From Castor canadensis (taxonomy: Eukaryota > Chordata > Mammalia > Rodentia > Castoridae): DNA of 64,000 bases. A program made the translations under genes and the position numbers. Shown here piece by piece: positions 1 through 13,100 of the stretch. The notes under the pieces are model-generated. The model was not told the DNA's origin. It saw nothing but the letters and a program-made list of their open reading frames with translations, and ran no database searches. The stretch covers positions 47,993,638 through 48,057,637 of the forward strand of contig NC_133398.1 of the NCBI RefSeq assembly GCF_047511655.1. The letters run 5' to 3'. Position 1 is the first letter of the stretch. The number at the start of each line of letters is the position of its first letter.

Positions 1-1059
1 AAGGTACACCTATAAAACCATACAGACTGTTTGGTAGACCACAAGGTTTTTTTAACAGCATCCCATATTTCTGTTTTGAGTCTCTTGCCGCTTGGGTAAA
101 CATTGTACTTTTCATTGGATATACTGTAAGTCATTAAAGTCAGTAAATAGCAGAAATGAATAAAACAGCAACTTAGATATTTTTAACACCTCTGAGTTAA
201 AACCACTTTGCAGTGGGGAAGAAGAACAGATGCCCGCTTCTAAATGTGAGAGCCACCAACTGGGAATTTGCTAGTTGTAACTGCTGCCATCTGTTTTCCA
301 CTGTTCTTTTTACCTGCCTCTCTTAGATTTAGTATTTGAACTCTGGGCCGTGGATTCTCAGTATAGGCAGGGGAGAAGTGGGAGGGACTCCAATTTGAAA
401 TTTTCCCAGGTGCTCTCTCCTACATTAAATCAAAGGTAACTTCTCTGGGAAAAAAAAATCATGAGGGTGATTATTTAACAACTGCATTTTACTCTTTTAT
501 ATATTCTTTGTACTCCTGTTTCCATGTGCGTTTTTCCTATTTAATCAAATTCTTGCTTTTCCTAAGGGCTTTACGGAAATGCCTCTCTGATGCCAATTAG
601 GGCACTGTTGTGTGAATTAGTTTGCTCCCTGACTGAATAAATAATTTTAGTCAAGCCTATACATACATTCAGAACTCACTTAATCAGCACCTAACTAGTA
701 TTCAGCACTAGTGTACCGGACTGTTCCCCTTTAGAGTCAATATGACATGCTAAGGGAGAAACTATTTGTACCAAAGGAAGATAAAATAGACAGGTTAATA
801 GGACTATAAAGGACAATAAGAGATTGTTCCAGTTCAGCCTCTGCCTTCAAGCAGAATTGCTCCTAAACCATACTAGAAAGAGAAAATCTGCCCTTTTCTT
901 TTAGGAACATCTGTAGGGGAGGTTTCTTAATGTTTGATTATAATTGTGAATGACATATGAGCATGTGCATATAACTTCTGGCTAAAGGCCAACAACTAAC
1001 AAGAATAATCATCCAACCTGTAAATGAGCCTTTTTTTTTAAATCTATGTTGTAAAAGTG
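1..1059. other. Unique AT-rich noncoding DNA
   Basis: No repeat family, RNA gene or convincing reading frame is visible here. The sequence has scattered homopolymer runs but no tandem repeat of note. It is probably ordinary intergenic or intronic DNA. Confidence 0.5.
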
Positions 1060-1176
1060 CACTTCTCATTTTTACAAAAAGAAAAGTTTAGAGAAGTTAT
1101 GTGCTTTGATTATAGTAACACAGCTAGTAGGTGACGTAACAAGATTTAGTGCCAGTGCTGCCTAATTCTTTCACCC
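1060..1176 (-). repeat. MIR SINE fragment
   Basis: The stretch resembles the reverse strand of the MIR core: a TTTTACA start, then GAGAAGTTA, TGCTTTGATTA and ACACAGCTAGTAGGTGACG, and a CCTAATTCT end. MIR is an ancient tRNA-derived SINE mobilised by L2, so this copy predates the rodent radiation. Heavy divergence is as expected. Confidence 0.65.
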
Positions 1177-3537
1177 AAAGTAAAGTAGGAATGCTTCAGA
1201 ACACGGGGTCTTGAGTTTTTTCTTGAGTTTCATTTCAGAATGTTAGTCAGTCTGGAATCATAAAAGAAATAAAGAAGATAGAAGTATCTCTCAAGTTGGA
1301 TGCCAACTAAAATGTTATGTCAAAAGTCAAGCTTAACCAGGCCTCTCCAAATGAAACTAGGACACTAACCCCCATACTAAAGACAGAGAACCCTATTTGG
1401 GAAAGCAACTCTTTTTAAAGAGAAAAATACAGTTAGCAGCACAACATTGGCTAATTTGGAAATTGTTTCAATAACTGTATAACTAATGCCTCAAAACACC
1501 TGAAAAAATTGAAGGCTTTTAATGTGGCTAAAAGATACACTCTCATCTTACTGGCTTGAGATGGTTTGAGATGCATAGTCGGATGGACGTTCTGATTCCT
1601 AGCCTATACCAGCAAAGTGCATGTCTACATTTAGAAGTTCTTCATAGAAGGTACAAATACCACTATTTAGATGAATATTTAGATGAATGGCTCAGAGTTA
1701 ATTCTTTCTACAAAACATACATGGTTCCATATTTGTGCTATTGTGTCCTATTAGATACCATGTTGTCTAAGCTAACCTCCAGACCTGGAATGTCAAATCT
1801 GGCCAACATAAATCAGAATTCCCCTGAAATTAAGCTTTACTTATAATTTCAAAGATGCAGGCAACCAAGGGAGACTATCAGGGAGAAGTGTGGAGCCTCC
1901 AAGGTGACTCCTCATGCCCTTTGCTCTTCCTTGTACTGAGCCTCTGTCCAAAACAAGAGTTGACCTTTCTAAGTGGTTTCACAATTACTCCACATTTCAA
2001 GAAACACTTAAGTTATGATTTGTCTCTTTTTTTATACCCTAGATCAAGGGGTAGCAAACAACAACCCACAAGCCAATCACTTTTTTCTGAATGAAGTTTA
2101 ACTAAGATGCAGTCAGGCCTGCTTGTTGCATATTATCTATGGCTATTTTCCCATTTCAAGGTGCAACAAAGACCATGTGCCCCACTTGCTTAAAATACTT
2201 ACTATCATTTTTTAAGAAAAAATTCATCAACTCCTTCCCTAGCATGTTAGATAGCCCAGGTGACATTCTCCAGGGAGCCAAGTCTCATTTCCTGGGTTCT
2301 GTTTGATGTAGTTATCCTTCGCTGAAAACATCCTACTAAGGACCAAGAATGGATAAGATCTTTCTTCATGGCAAATATCATTATCCTGGAGATTAGATTA
2401 AATCACCTGCCTTTTCTTTCCTGTGGGAGCATCTCTTACCCATGCTCCCAGTAAAGGAAACAATCGGATTTCAGATCACAGGCAGACACTACAACTCCTT
2501 TCCCAGTGTCCTACTATCAATAAAATGTGCTCCCTAGGAAAAGAAGGATAGAATCAGATTGCACACAACAATAATATGGAGCAGATGCCATAACAGATAC
2601 ATATATAAGATCCATGAGATCAGAAGGAATCAGCAGTTCCAAACTAGGGGAGGAAAGATAACAGACAGCAAAGAGTTTAGGAAAGTAAAAGTTGGGATTT
2701 GAAAAGAGGAGCCAAGAAATGATCCACAGAAGTGATAGCATGAGTTTTTCATTCACACACACACACAGAGACATATACATAGACACACAGAGAGAAACAC
2801 ATAAAACACACAAACACACATCCCACAGTGTGTGCATGTCTGTGTCTGTGTTCAGGGAATGCCTTTAATGAGTAATGAAGACAGAGTCTGGGAAGCTATT
2901 TGCAGAACACGAAGACCCTGAGCTCTGAAGGTTGGCAACAGGACCCAAGAGGGCAAAGATAAAGAACACCTGAGGTCATATGCCCTGAATGGAAGTAGAG
3001 AAGAAAATTTCCTGAGGGCAAACTTAGCTGGAGGAGTTTGTTGCCTTTTTAAAAGAACTTTTCTTGTCTTACATTTACTTACTCTTGGTCACTGCATGAC
3101 TCCAGTGAAAACTGATATAATACTTAAAGGTTAAGCGTTATAAACAAATTTGCCTCATGATGGGAGAAATGTCAGGAGAAGGAATTAATTAAAAGAGAAA
3201 AGGATGTCCCTCAGTAACCAAAGTCCTCATCTGCAGTTAAATCAAGATCTTACCATTCTAAAATGTCAAATTTATCACTTTTACCTCACTCCATTTTTAA
3301 GCGATTACTTGACCTAAATTAATAACAAAATTTCTGTAAGAAAGGATATTGACTTTTTTATGTAAAAGAAAGAGTTTCTATCACAAGCTAAGTATCATAG
3401 AGTATAGGTAGACTCATTGATTTGTGCATATATAAAGTGAATAAAAAATTCCAGAAGCTTGTCTCTGTGAACAGAAACCAAACAATGAACATAAAATTAT
3501 GGTTTCTTCTTTGTAGCACCTTTTTTGTTTTTATAAT
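1177..3537. other. Unique noncoding DNA with a degenerate CA-rich tract
   Basis: No gene or clear interspersed repeat is seen. An imperfect CA/GA-rich simple repeat lies at about 2752-2824. Short open frames near 1556-1846 and 1855-2094 show no recognisable protein and are read as chance. Confidence 0.5.
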
Positions 3538-3752
3538 TGGTGGTACTAGAGGTTGAATTGGGCCTCAAACAATCCGCCACCTGAAACATGCTCCCAGCAC
3601 TTTTTTTTTTTTTTGCTTGTTTGTTTTAAGTTTGCTTTTCATATAGAATCTCACTAACATTCACTCTAACTGGCCTTGAACTGAAATCCTCTTCCCATCT
3701 CCACCTCCAAGCAACTGGGATTATAGGTATGTCTTGCCACACCAGGCCCTGT
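3538..3752 (-). repeat. Composite ID/B1 SINE
   Basis: Read on the minus strand this is a B1-like 7SL-derived half (CCTGGTGTGGCAAGACATACC..., GGGAGATGGGAAGAGG) followed by an A-rich middle (T15 on the plus strand at about 3600) and a tRNA/ID-like half ending GGTACCACCAATT. The same two-part layout recurs at 26793-27030 and, in plus orientation, at 53565-53765. Pol III SINEs of this kind are copied by the L1 machinery. Confidence 0.7.
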
Positions 3753-3859
3753 AGCATCTTTCAAGAAAAAAGAAATTTTTAAGTCTAAATTCAATCAGCA
3801 TTTTTGGTACAAATATGAACTGCTTTATATTGTCAAGTTCAAAGAGTTCTTTTTTTTAT

Positions 3860-3927
3860 CCAAAATCATTTTGTGTGTGGCATTGGTGGTATAGTGGTGA
3901 GCACAGCTGCTTTCCAAAACCATTTTG
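3860..3927 (+). mobile_element. Retroposed 5' half of tRNA-Gly(TCC) with target duplications
   Basis: Positions 3880-3915 match the first half of tRNA-Gly(TCC): GCATTGGTGGTATAGTGG, then a D-arm/anticodon stem and the anticodon TCC, with about three mismatches in 36 nt. It stops exactly at the anticodon; no anticodon 3' stem, T arm or acceptor 3' strand follows. The insert is flanked by near-perfect 14-bp direct repeats, CCAAAATCATTTTG at 3860-3873 and CCAAAACCATTTTG at 3914-3927, with one mismatch. Six extra bases (TGTGTG) lie between the left repeat and the tRNA start. There is no poly(A) tail. This is the signature of a tailless retropseudogene made by L1-type target-primed reverse transcription from a tRNA fragment. 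The CC shared by fragment end and target repeat could be priming microhomology. Confidence 0.75.
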
Positions 3928-6785
3928 ACTCAGAGGTAGCAAAAAGTATATAATATTTCAATCAACAAAGAAATGAATTCCAAGGACACAGACATTATTG
4001 TCAGAAATAAATCACTGAAGGAAGAGAAGTCCTTTTCTAACAGTGTCCCCCTCAAGACAAGGTTTTTGGGTCTCTGGTCTCCTCACAGACAATGGAGACC
4101 TCAGGGGTGGAGAAGAGATTGTAGTAACCTTCCTATTCTCTACTTCCATGATGACTTCTGTTGAGAGAAAGCTTTCATTCCAGAGTTTCCTAATCAAGTC
4201 TCCTCTCAATCCGTATTGCAGTGAGAAAAGTTTATGTCAAAGGCAAAGAGAGAACCACAAGTCCTTTCAGATTCTGTAATAACCTCATCAATATACATCG
4301 AACATACGTATTTAGGTGCTAATCTTTAGCTGATAAAAGTGCACTATGATACACGTTATTCCCTTCATATTGCATATCATTTGAAGCCTAGTGAGTAAAT
4401 CAAAATGTCTCTGCCCTAAACACTAAAATGTTAGGTGGGATTCAAAGGTACAAATGACGACATCAGAAGCAATTGAATTCTGTGTTGCTTTATGTAATGG
4501 CCAGAAAACCATACAGAGACTCTTCACATAGTCCTCCTAAACTCGGAGAAAGAGATTTCCACATTCTCCTACTGAAATAACTTTTGGAGAAGGGTTGCAT
4601 GGAGCTTTTCAAATGGTTTTTCTCTATCCTAAAGTGAACTAAAGCAAATTCTTATTTGCAATAAAAACAGTTTAACAATAAGAAAAAAGTAAGGAAATAC
4701 AGGGTCCCCAGATATATATTTGGGACCCAAGAAATGCTATCTTTGGCATAAATATTACAAGTCTGTCATTTCACACCTTGGCAGAAAGATTTTCTGTAGG
4801 TGGCAGGAAGTTGTTCTTGTTCACTGATTTGGAAGGTCTTTGTTCTAATCTTCAAGGTAGAAGAATCTTATGTAACCCCAAAAGGCCCAAATAAACTAAT
4901 AGAGATCATTTACAAGATGTAGAAAATCAATGTTTAATAAACAAATTTAATCATGGTTCAATATTATATCAGTATAACATAACATCTATTTGGACAGGGA
5001 GTAAGGCTTTCTCCTTGACTTGCTATTTTGTTATAGTTTGGGAAGGATTTTATTTGTGTTACTTCACAAAGTCCTTTAATCCAGAAGTAGTCATAACAAT
5101 TCTGGTAACCTCACTTCTGCTCTATTCTCATCATGAATAAATGTAAGGAAATTCCAAGACCTTAAGGCAAGTTGGTGGGAAGACACTAAAGGAGCTCTAG
5201 TTTTATACCTCAACTGATTCCTTATAGCACTAAATTAATTTGCTGCTAAAGTGACTGTATTTCCAGGAAAAACATACAGCTAACTCCTCAGTGAGACTCA
5301 ATTAGGTCTCTTTCTTTTCCTTTTGTCATATACTTACATGATTATTTACTCCTTCATCAAATATTGTGTTCTTCCTCCATGCCAAGGAATATGTTAAACA
5401 ATGATACAAGAGAGAGATTCTGCTAGGAAGAAATTTACTAATGAGTAGCTCCATTCATTGATTAATTTCCCATGGCTCCTGTTTCTTTAAGACTAACATT
5501 GTGACTGCTTGAGACAGTCTTCCTCCAGGGACTTGAATCTAGTCCCCGAACCCAAGCACTTGAGCAGAAGTCTTTCTAATTTCTCTTTATATCGTTACTA
5601 AGATGAAATTTGGATATAGAATGTGGGAAAGAGTTGAACTTCTAGGGTATCTCAATAAAGTGAGTATAGTGGTACACCCACAGCAAGGTGGGTCCCTATG
5701 TCCAGAAATAACCCTGAATGCTGATTCAGATCCCCTGAAAATCCCTAGTTCTCAAATTAACCAAGCTCGTTCTGTTTCTGTTTCCCATATAAACTCAGAT
5801 CTCCAACAGTAAGCATGTGAAACACAGTGTAGGGGACCAGAGTGCTGCTCACCTGCACACACCTGACTTCCAAGGCAAGCAAGGCACTTGTGAGCCATCC
5901 CTATTGTTTGTGAAGTCAAATCATCTCCATCAGGTCTTCCACATCTGAAAGTTATAATTCTAGGTTTCAGATAGTATGTGTATTTCTTTTTTAAATGTAA
6001 ACATTTTCTTTTTTATTAAGTTTTAGTAATGATTTATTTTACAATAACAAGATAAAGTATGGGGGAGAGAAACATTTCCTATTCCCCACTCAGGAAATGG
6101 GAGCAAAGACTCCTAAAGCAAACATTTTCAGAAAATTATATTAAGGGAAAAAAGAGGCATTTTTTTCATTGATGACAACTGTCTTAATTTAAATTTTAAA
6201 AAAATTTAAATAGTTCATTGTAGACTACTTCACTCTGAAAATGTACCAAGACTGAGAAAACAGTTAAGTCACATTAATTGTGTAACTTTAACATCCAAGA
6301 ATAGGTTGGTGGTGAGTAAAATCAATTTGAGTCCTACCTATCAATGTCTTCCTTTCTTTTCATGAAAAGAGTATATTGCTGAGAAAAGAAGCCAGTAAAT
6401 GGCATAAAGAGTTATGTTTTCTAAAGTCATGCTTGTTGACTCCAAGGTGGAGAGACATACTTACAAATCCCAGATAATTGATTCAATCCTGCCCTCAAAT
6501 GCACACACACACACCCCGCCCCAGCCTCTGGGTGACACAGGATTTGATCCTTGAAGCAGCAGCAGTTTCATGCATAGTGTTTGATTTAAAAGGAAAACCT
6601 GAAAAACAGAATAAATGTAGAGCTGTAAGGAATGTGTGAGAATTTAGAAGTAAATTTTTTTGCATTTAATGCATAGAATTAGAAGGGAAAAAATCAAATA
6701 ACACAGATTATCCTATTTAGTTAAATCAATCTTAAGTGCCAACTTTTTCTTTTGTTTTGTGTTTTTGGTGGGGGAAGGTATATGT
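3928..6785. other. Unique noncoding DNA
   Basis: No recognised gene or repeat. An AT-rich imperfect palindrome with 11-bp arms around a 3-base spacer lies near 6186-6211. A short CA run is at about 6501-6514. Confidence 0.45.
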
Positions 6786-6801
6786 CTGTGTGTGTGTCTC
6801 T

Positions 6802-6845
<44 letters not shown>

Positions 6846-6867
6846 TTGCATGTGTGTGTGTGTGTAT
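6786..6867 (+). repeat. (TG)n microsatellite
   Basis: A nearly pure TG dinucleotide tract with a TC-rich interruption near 6799 and an ATTTGCA interruption near 6843. It directly abuts the B1 copy that follows and may have grown from the A/T-rich end of that SINE. Open frames here are repeat artefacts. Confidence 0.9.
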
Positions 6868-7012
6868 GACTTTAGAGACAGGGTCTTGCTATATAGACCA
6901 AGCTGTCCTGAAATTCTCTATGCAGCCCAAGCCGGCCTAGAATTCTAGATTCTACTGCCTCAACCTTCCAAGTGCTGGGACCACAGATGTGCAGCACCTC
7001 ACCAGGTTCCAC
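6868..7012 (-). repeat. B1 (7SL-derived) SINE
   Basis: On the plus strand it reads GAGACAGGGTCTTGCTATAT, then AAGCTGTCCTGAAATTC, CAGCCCAAGCCGGCCTAGAA and AAGTGCTGGGACCACAGATG, the familiar reverse complement of B1. A second TG run follows at 7036-7070. Confidence 0.8.
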
Positions 7013-7035
7013 AAGTTTTGCAGTCAAAGAAAATC

Positions 7036-7240
7036 TGTGTGTGTGTGTGTGTTTGTGCATGTGTGTGCTACATAATGTATTTAGAAATTAAGAATAAGTA
7101 TAATCCCATTTTGACTGTTATTCTTCCTATCTCATTCTCTGCCTATTTGTGCTTATTTTTTTGCATTATATATATATATATATCTATATACTTATATAGA
7201 TAGTGTATACATATATATGTAGTATATATATAATTATATA
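7036..7240. repeat. TG and TA simple repeats
   Basis: TG-rich tract at 7036-7070 followed by TA/TATC-rich sequence at about 7167-7236. The TA part could form cruciform or slipped structures. No coding content. Confidence 0.8.
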
Positions 7241-7986
7241 AACAAAAGATGTAACCACAAACTAAAATAGTAAAACCTCAGCTGATTTGTTAACACTGTA
7301 TAAAACCTACACAACTGCCCAAAAGTGTATATCATTATTTCAAAGACAGTTAAAATACTTCAAAAAACTAAAATGTTGTTTAAAGATTTGAAATGGAAGT
7401 AATTAGGAAGTCAATATACCAGAACTAGAAAGTTTTCTCTAAATAGTATTGCTTCAACAACTTGCCCTCTATAATCTAAAAATATCGACTGCTGATCCAT
7501 AAACTTGAAAGGGCTCAAAAAAACAAAGACTTTCTCATGGTTAATTCTTCTGTCCCCACCTGCTTTACCTCCACAGACATGATTTCCTACAGTTTCCTTT
7601 CTTTCTTTTTCAGTGGTTTCCTCCATATCCCACCATTTATAATCACAAATAAGAAATTGATCACATTAGCACTATGTCTCAACCCCCAGAAGCAACCTTG
7701 GTTGTTACCATCTGGAGATTTTCACTCTGTGTATACACAGACAGGCAGAGAGAGAGACAGAAAGAACAGCAGCCACACTTATGGAAACATACTTATTTTT
7801 AATTTCTAAATTACTTAAATCTGTTTGAATTTCAGCATAAGAAAATAAAACTGACAAAACTGCAATTTAAACATTTGTTCATTCAACAACACATAATGTT
7901 GGTTCCTGGATTTCTTCAAAGTTAAGAAACATATGAATTTTGAAACATTGATAGGTATCATTACTTCAAAAGAAATTCTAGTGGTA

Positions 7987-8118
7987 GACATAGTGGGACA
8001 CACTTGCAATCCCAGCACCCGGGAGGCTCAGACAAGAAAATCTTGAGATCAAGACCAGCCAATAGCAAGTTCCAATCCATCCCAGGCTCCATAGCAAAAC
8101 CCTGTCTCAAATAAAAAT
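7987..8118 (+). repeat. B1 SINE, plus strand
   Basis: GACATAGTGGGACACACTTG, then CAATCCCAGCACCCGGGAGG, GAGATCAAGACCAGCC and AAAACCCTGTCTCAAATAAA follow the B1 order from 5' pol III A-box region to the A-rich 3' end. The copy is fairly complete. Confidence 0.85.
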
Positions 8119-8860
8119 TTTAAAACCTTAAAATTTAACTTTAGACTATGAGAAAATTTAACAGAAATGCTGACTCCTATCTCTTCTCTTCCCACTTTGC
8201 TATATTAAATTGTTAATCACAAAACTTATAGCATTTATATTCTGTTTTGCTGACAAAATTCACATGGTTACTTAAATATTATTTCTATATGCACATATAT
8301 CCAAGGCAGAGAATAGTCCCTTCATCCCGTGTTTTTTAATTTGCTTCATGGTGTTTTGGGCTGGATGCCATTATCCACTTCTTATATTTTTTTCCATCTA
8401 AGATTTATGGGTACACAACGGCTTGACCTTATTTCCTAAGAACATCTGTCCATTTTCTGGATAGTTTAAAGGAATTTGGTTGGGTGTCAAAATTTTTGGA
8501 ACATATTTCCTTTTCTCTTGGTCTGTCTTCTCACTGAGACTCAGTATGGAAAATCTGAGGTCAACATTATTTTTCATCCATATACTTTGTCTAGGCATAC
8601 ATAAGATTCTCTACCTAAACATTCAGTAACTTCAGGAAAGTATGTCATATTGATACTTTATATCCCCTAGCATGACAGGCATTTTAATCCTACAGAATTA
8701 TAAATTTTAGTTACGCTTTCAAGTCTTTTCAGATCTCTATTCTCTGTGATTTGAAATTATATCTGACAAAAAATGAATGTAATGACCTAATGAATATTTT
8801 TAAATAATACAATTTTTTTTAATTTTTTAACTTCTTTTAATCATGATCATCATTAAAAGA
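8119..8860. other. Unique noncoding DNA
   Basis: No gene or repeat that I can name. AT-rich, with short homopolymers near 8813. Confidence 0.45.
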
Positions 8861-9628
8861 TTCACTGTGATATTTCCACAAGTGAATACATCATGCACTG
8901 AACCTATTACCTTTCTCTAACCTTGTTCCCTCATCTCCCTGCTGTCTTCCCCAGACCCTAGTAACCATGAAAGGATTTCGTTCTTCTTTATGTCTGAATA
9001 ATCTGTCATTCTTTATCCATTCATCTGTTGATGGGCACCTAGGCTGATTCCATGACTTAGCTATTATGAATGGGGATGTGATAAACATGTGTATGCAGGT
9101 TTCCCTTTTGTATGCTGATGTCATTTCCTTCAAACATATGCCCAGAAGTAGGATAGCTGGATCACACTTTTAGTTGTTTTGAGAAACCTCCATATTGTTT
9201 CCCATAGTGTCTAGACTATTTTACACTCTTACCAACAGTGTATAAGGGTTCCTTTCTCTCCACATTCTCACCAGCAGTATGGCTTTTTGATAATAGCATT
9301 CTAACTGGGATGATATGGTGTCTCCTCCTGGTTGTGATTTGCATTTCCCTGATGGTTAATGATACTAAGCATTCTGTCATATATTTATTGGCTGTTTGTA
9401 CTTCTTCTTTTGAGAAGTATCTAGTGAAATCATTTATCCATTTTTTTATTACATTGCTTGTGTTTTAGGTTGTTAAGGTTTTTTTACTTTTTTACATATT
9501 CTGGCTGTTAACTTTCTGTCACATGAATACCTGGCAAATAATTTCTGCTGTTCTAGAGGTTGCCTCTTCACTCCATACATTATTTCCTTTAATGTGCAGC
9601 TTTTTAGTTTGATGCTATCTCATTTGCC
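8861..9628 (-). repeat. Older L1 fragment, 3' part of ORF2
   Basis: On the minus strand this encodes decayed L1 ORF2 C-terminal sequence. One open stretch (8891-9133) includes the [14 protein letters not shown]-type motif shared with the young L1 copies in this window, and plus-strand landmarks such as CACTCTTACCAACAGTGTAT and GATTTGCATTTCCCTGATGG are classic antisense L1. It is much more diverged than the adjoining copy, so it belongs to an older subfamily. Confidence 0.75.
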
Positions 9629-10162
9629 TTTCTTTTTTTTTTCTTTTTTTTTTTTGCTATTGTTTCTTTATTTCTTTTTCTTTTATTATTCATATGTGCA
9701 TACAAGGCTTGGATCATTTCTCCCCCCTGCCCCCACCCCTCACTTACCACCCACTCTGCCCCCACCCTCTCACCCCTACGCACTCGATACCCAGCAGAAA
9801 CTATTTTACCCTTATTTCTAATTTTCCTGAAGAGAGAGTATAAGCAATAATAGGAAGTAACAAGGGTTTTTGCTGGTTGAAATAAGAATAGCTATACAGG
9901 GAGTTGACTCACATTAATTTCCTGTGCATGTGTGTTACCTTCTAGGTTAATTCTTTTTTATCTCACCTTTTCTCTAGTTCCTGGTCCCCTTCTCCTATTG
10001 GCCTCAGTTGCTTTTAAGGTATCTGCTTTAGTTTCTCTGCGTTAAGGGCCACAAATGCTAGCTAGTTTTTTAGGTGTCTTACCTATCCTCACCGCTCCCT
10101 TGTGTGCTCTCGCTTTTATCATGTACTCAAAGTCCAATCCCCTTGTTGTGTTTGCCCTTGAT

Positions 10163-13100
10163 CTAATGTCCACATATGAAGGAGAACATACGATTTTTGG
10201 TCTATTGGACCAGGCTAACCTGACTCACAATGATGTTCTCCAATTCCATCCATTTACCAGCAAATGATAACATTTCATTCTTCTTCATGGCTGCATAAAA
10301 TTCCATTGTGTATAGATACCACATTTTCTTAATCCATTCATCAGTGGTGGGGCATCTTGGCTGTTTCCATAACTTGGCTATTGTGAATAGTGCCGCAATA
10401 AACATGGGTGTGAAGGTGCCTGTGGAGTAACCTGTATCACAGACTTTTGGGTATATCCCCAAGAGTGGTATTGCTGGATCAAATGGTAGATCAATGTCTG
10501 GCTTTTTAAGTAGCCTCCAAATTTTTTTCCAGAGTGGTTGTACTAGTTTACATTCCCACCAACAGTGTAAGAGAGTTCCTTTTTCACCCCATCCTCACCA
10601 ACACCTGTTGTTGGTGGTGTTGCTAATGATGGCTATTCTAACAGGGATGAGGTGGAATCTTAGTGTGGTTTTAATTTGCATTTCCTTTATTGCTAGAGAT
10701 TGTGAGCATTTTTTCCTGTGTTTTTTGGCCATTTGAATTTCTTCTTTTGAGAAAGTTCTGTTTAGTTCACTTGCCCATTTCTTTATTGGTTCATTAGTTT
10801 TGGGAGAATTTAGTTTTTTAAGTTCCCTATGTATTCTGGTTATCAGTCCTTAGTCTAATGTGTAGCAGGCAAATATTTTCTCCCACTCTGTGGGTGTTCT
10901 CTTCAGTTTAGAGACCATTTCTTTTGATGAACAGAAGCTTTTAGCTTTATGAGGTCCCATTTATCTATGCTATCTCTTAGTTGCTGTGCTGCTGGGGTTT
11001 CATTGAGAAAGTACTTACCTATACCTACTAACTCCAGAGTTTTTCCTACTCTTTCCTGTATCAACTTTAGAGTTTGTGGTCTGATATTAAGATCCTTGAT
11101 CCATTTTGAGTTAATCTTGGTATAGGGTGATATACATGGATCTAGTTTCAGTTTTTTACAGACTGCTAACCAGTTTTCCCAGCAGTATTTGCTGAAGAGG
11201 CGGCTATTTCTCCATCATATATTTTTAGCTCCTTTGTCAAAGACAAGTTGGTTATAGTTGTATGGCTTCATATCTGGGTCCTCTATTCTGTTCCACTGGT
11301 CTTCATGTCTGTTTTTGTGCCAGTACCATGCTGTTTTTATTGTTATTGCTTTGTAATATAGTTTGAAGTCAAGTATTATGATACCTCCAGCATTGTTCTT
11401 TTGACTGAGTATTGCCTTGGCTATTCGTGGCTTCCTGTGTTTCCATATAAATTTCATGGTAGATTTTTTGATCTCTTTAATGAATGTCATTGGAATTTTG
11501 ATGGGAATTGCATTAAACATGTAGATTCCTTTTGGGAGTATCGACATTTTTACTATGTTGATTCTACCAATCCATGAGCATGGGAGATCTCTCCACTTTC
11601 TACAGTCTTCTCAATCTCTTTCTTCAGAAGTGTATAGTTTTCCTTGTAGAGGTCTTTCACATCTTTTCTTAGGTTTACACCTAGGTATTTAATTTTTTTC
11701 AGGCTATTGTAACTGGAATTGTTTTCATACATTCTTTTTCCGTTTGCTCATTGTTAGTGTATAGAAATGCTAATGATTTTTCTATGTTTATTTTATATCC
11801 TGCTACCTTGCTATAGCTATTGATGATGTCTAGAAGCTTCTGAGTAGAGTTTTTTGGGTCTTTAAGGTATAGGATCATGTCTTCTGCAAATAGGGATATT
11901 TTGACAGTTTCTTTACCTATTTGTATTCCTTTTATTCCTTCTTCTTGCCTAATTGCTCTGGCTAGGAATTCCAGTACTATGTTGAATAGGAGTGGAGATA
12001 GTGGGCATCCTTGTCTGGTTCCTGATTTTAGAGGGAATGGTTTCAGTTTTTCTCCATTAAGTATAATGCTGGCTGTAGGTTTGTCATATATAGCTTTTAT
12101 AATGTTGAGGAACTTTCCTTCTATTCCTAGCTTTCTTAGAGCTTTTATCATGAAATGATGTTGGATCTTATCAAAGGCTTTTTCTGCATCTATTGAGATG
12201 ATCACGTGGTTTTTGTCTTTGCTTCTGTTAATGTGGTTTATTACGTTTATTGATTTTCGTATGTTGAACCACCCCTGCATCCCTGGGATGAAGCCTACTT
12301 GGTCGTGGTGAATAATCTTTTTGATGTGTTGCTGAATTCGGTTTGCCATTATTTTGTTGAGGATTTTTGCGTCAATGTTCATTAAGGAGATTGACCTATA
12401 GTTCTCCTTTTTGGAGGTGTCTTTGCCTGGTTTTGGGGTAAGTGTAATACTGGCTTCATAAAACATGTTCGGCAGTTTTCTTTCCCTTTCTATTTCGTGG
12501 AACAGTTTAAGGAAGGTTGGTATCAGTTCTTCTTTAAAGGTCTGATAGAATTCAGCAGAGAATCCATCAGGTCCTGGACTTTTCTTTTTGGGGAGACTCT
12601 TGATTGCTGCTTCAATTTCATTTTGTGTTATAGATCTATTCAGGTGATTAGTTTCCTCTTGGTTCAGTTTTGGATGATCATATGTATCTAGAAATCTGTC
12701 CATTTGTTTAAGATTTTCAAATTTATTTGAATATAAGTTCTCAAAGTAGTCTCTGATGATTTCCTGGACTTCCATGGTGTTTGTTGTTATCTCCCCTTTT
12801 GTATTCCTGATTCTACTAATTTGGGTTTTTTCTCTCCTCATTTTAGTCAGGTTTACCAAGGGTCTACAGATCTTGTTTAATTTTTCAAAGAACCAACTTT
12901 TTGTTTCATTAATTCTTTGTATGGTTTTTTTGGTTTCTATTTCATTGATTTCAGCTCTTATTTTTATTATTTCTCTCCTTCTATTTGTTTTGGGATTTGC
13001 TTGTTCTTGTTTTTCTAGGAGTTTGAGATGTATCATTAGGTCATTGATTTGGGATCTTTCAGTCTTTTTAATGTATGCACTCATGGCTATAAACTTTCCT

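Noticed and set aside
3880-3915. Functional tRNA gene
   Set aside because: Lacks the anticodon 3' stem, T arm with B box, and acceptor 3' strand.
6736-6948. Cysteine/valine-rich open frames
   Set aside because: Translation of a TG microsatellite.
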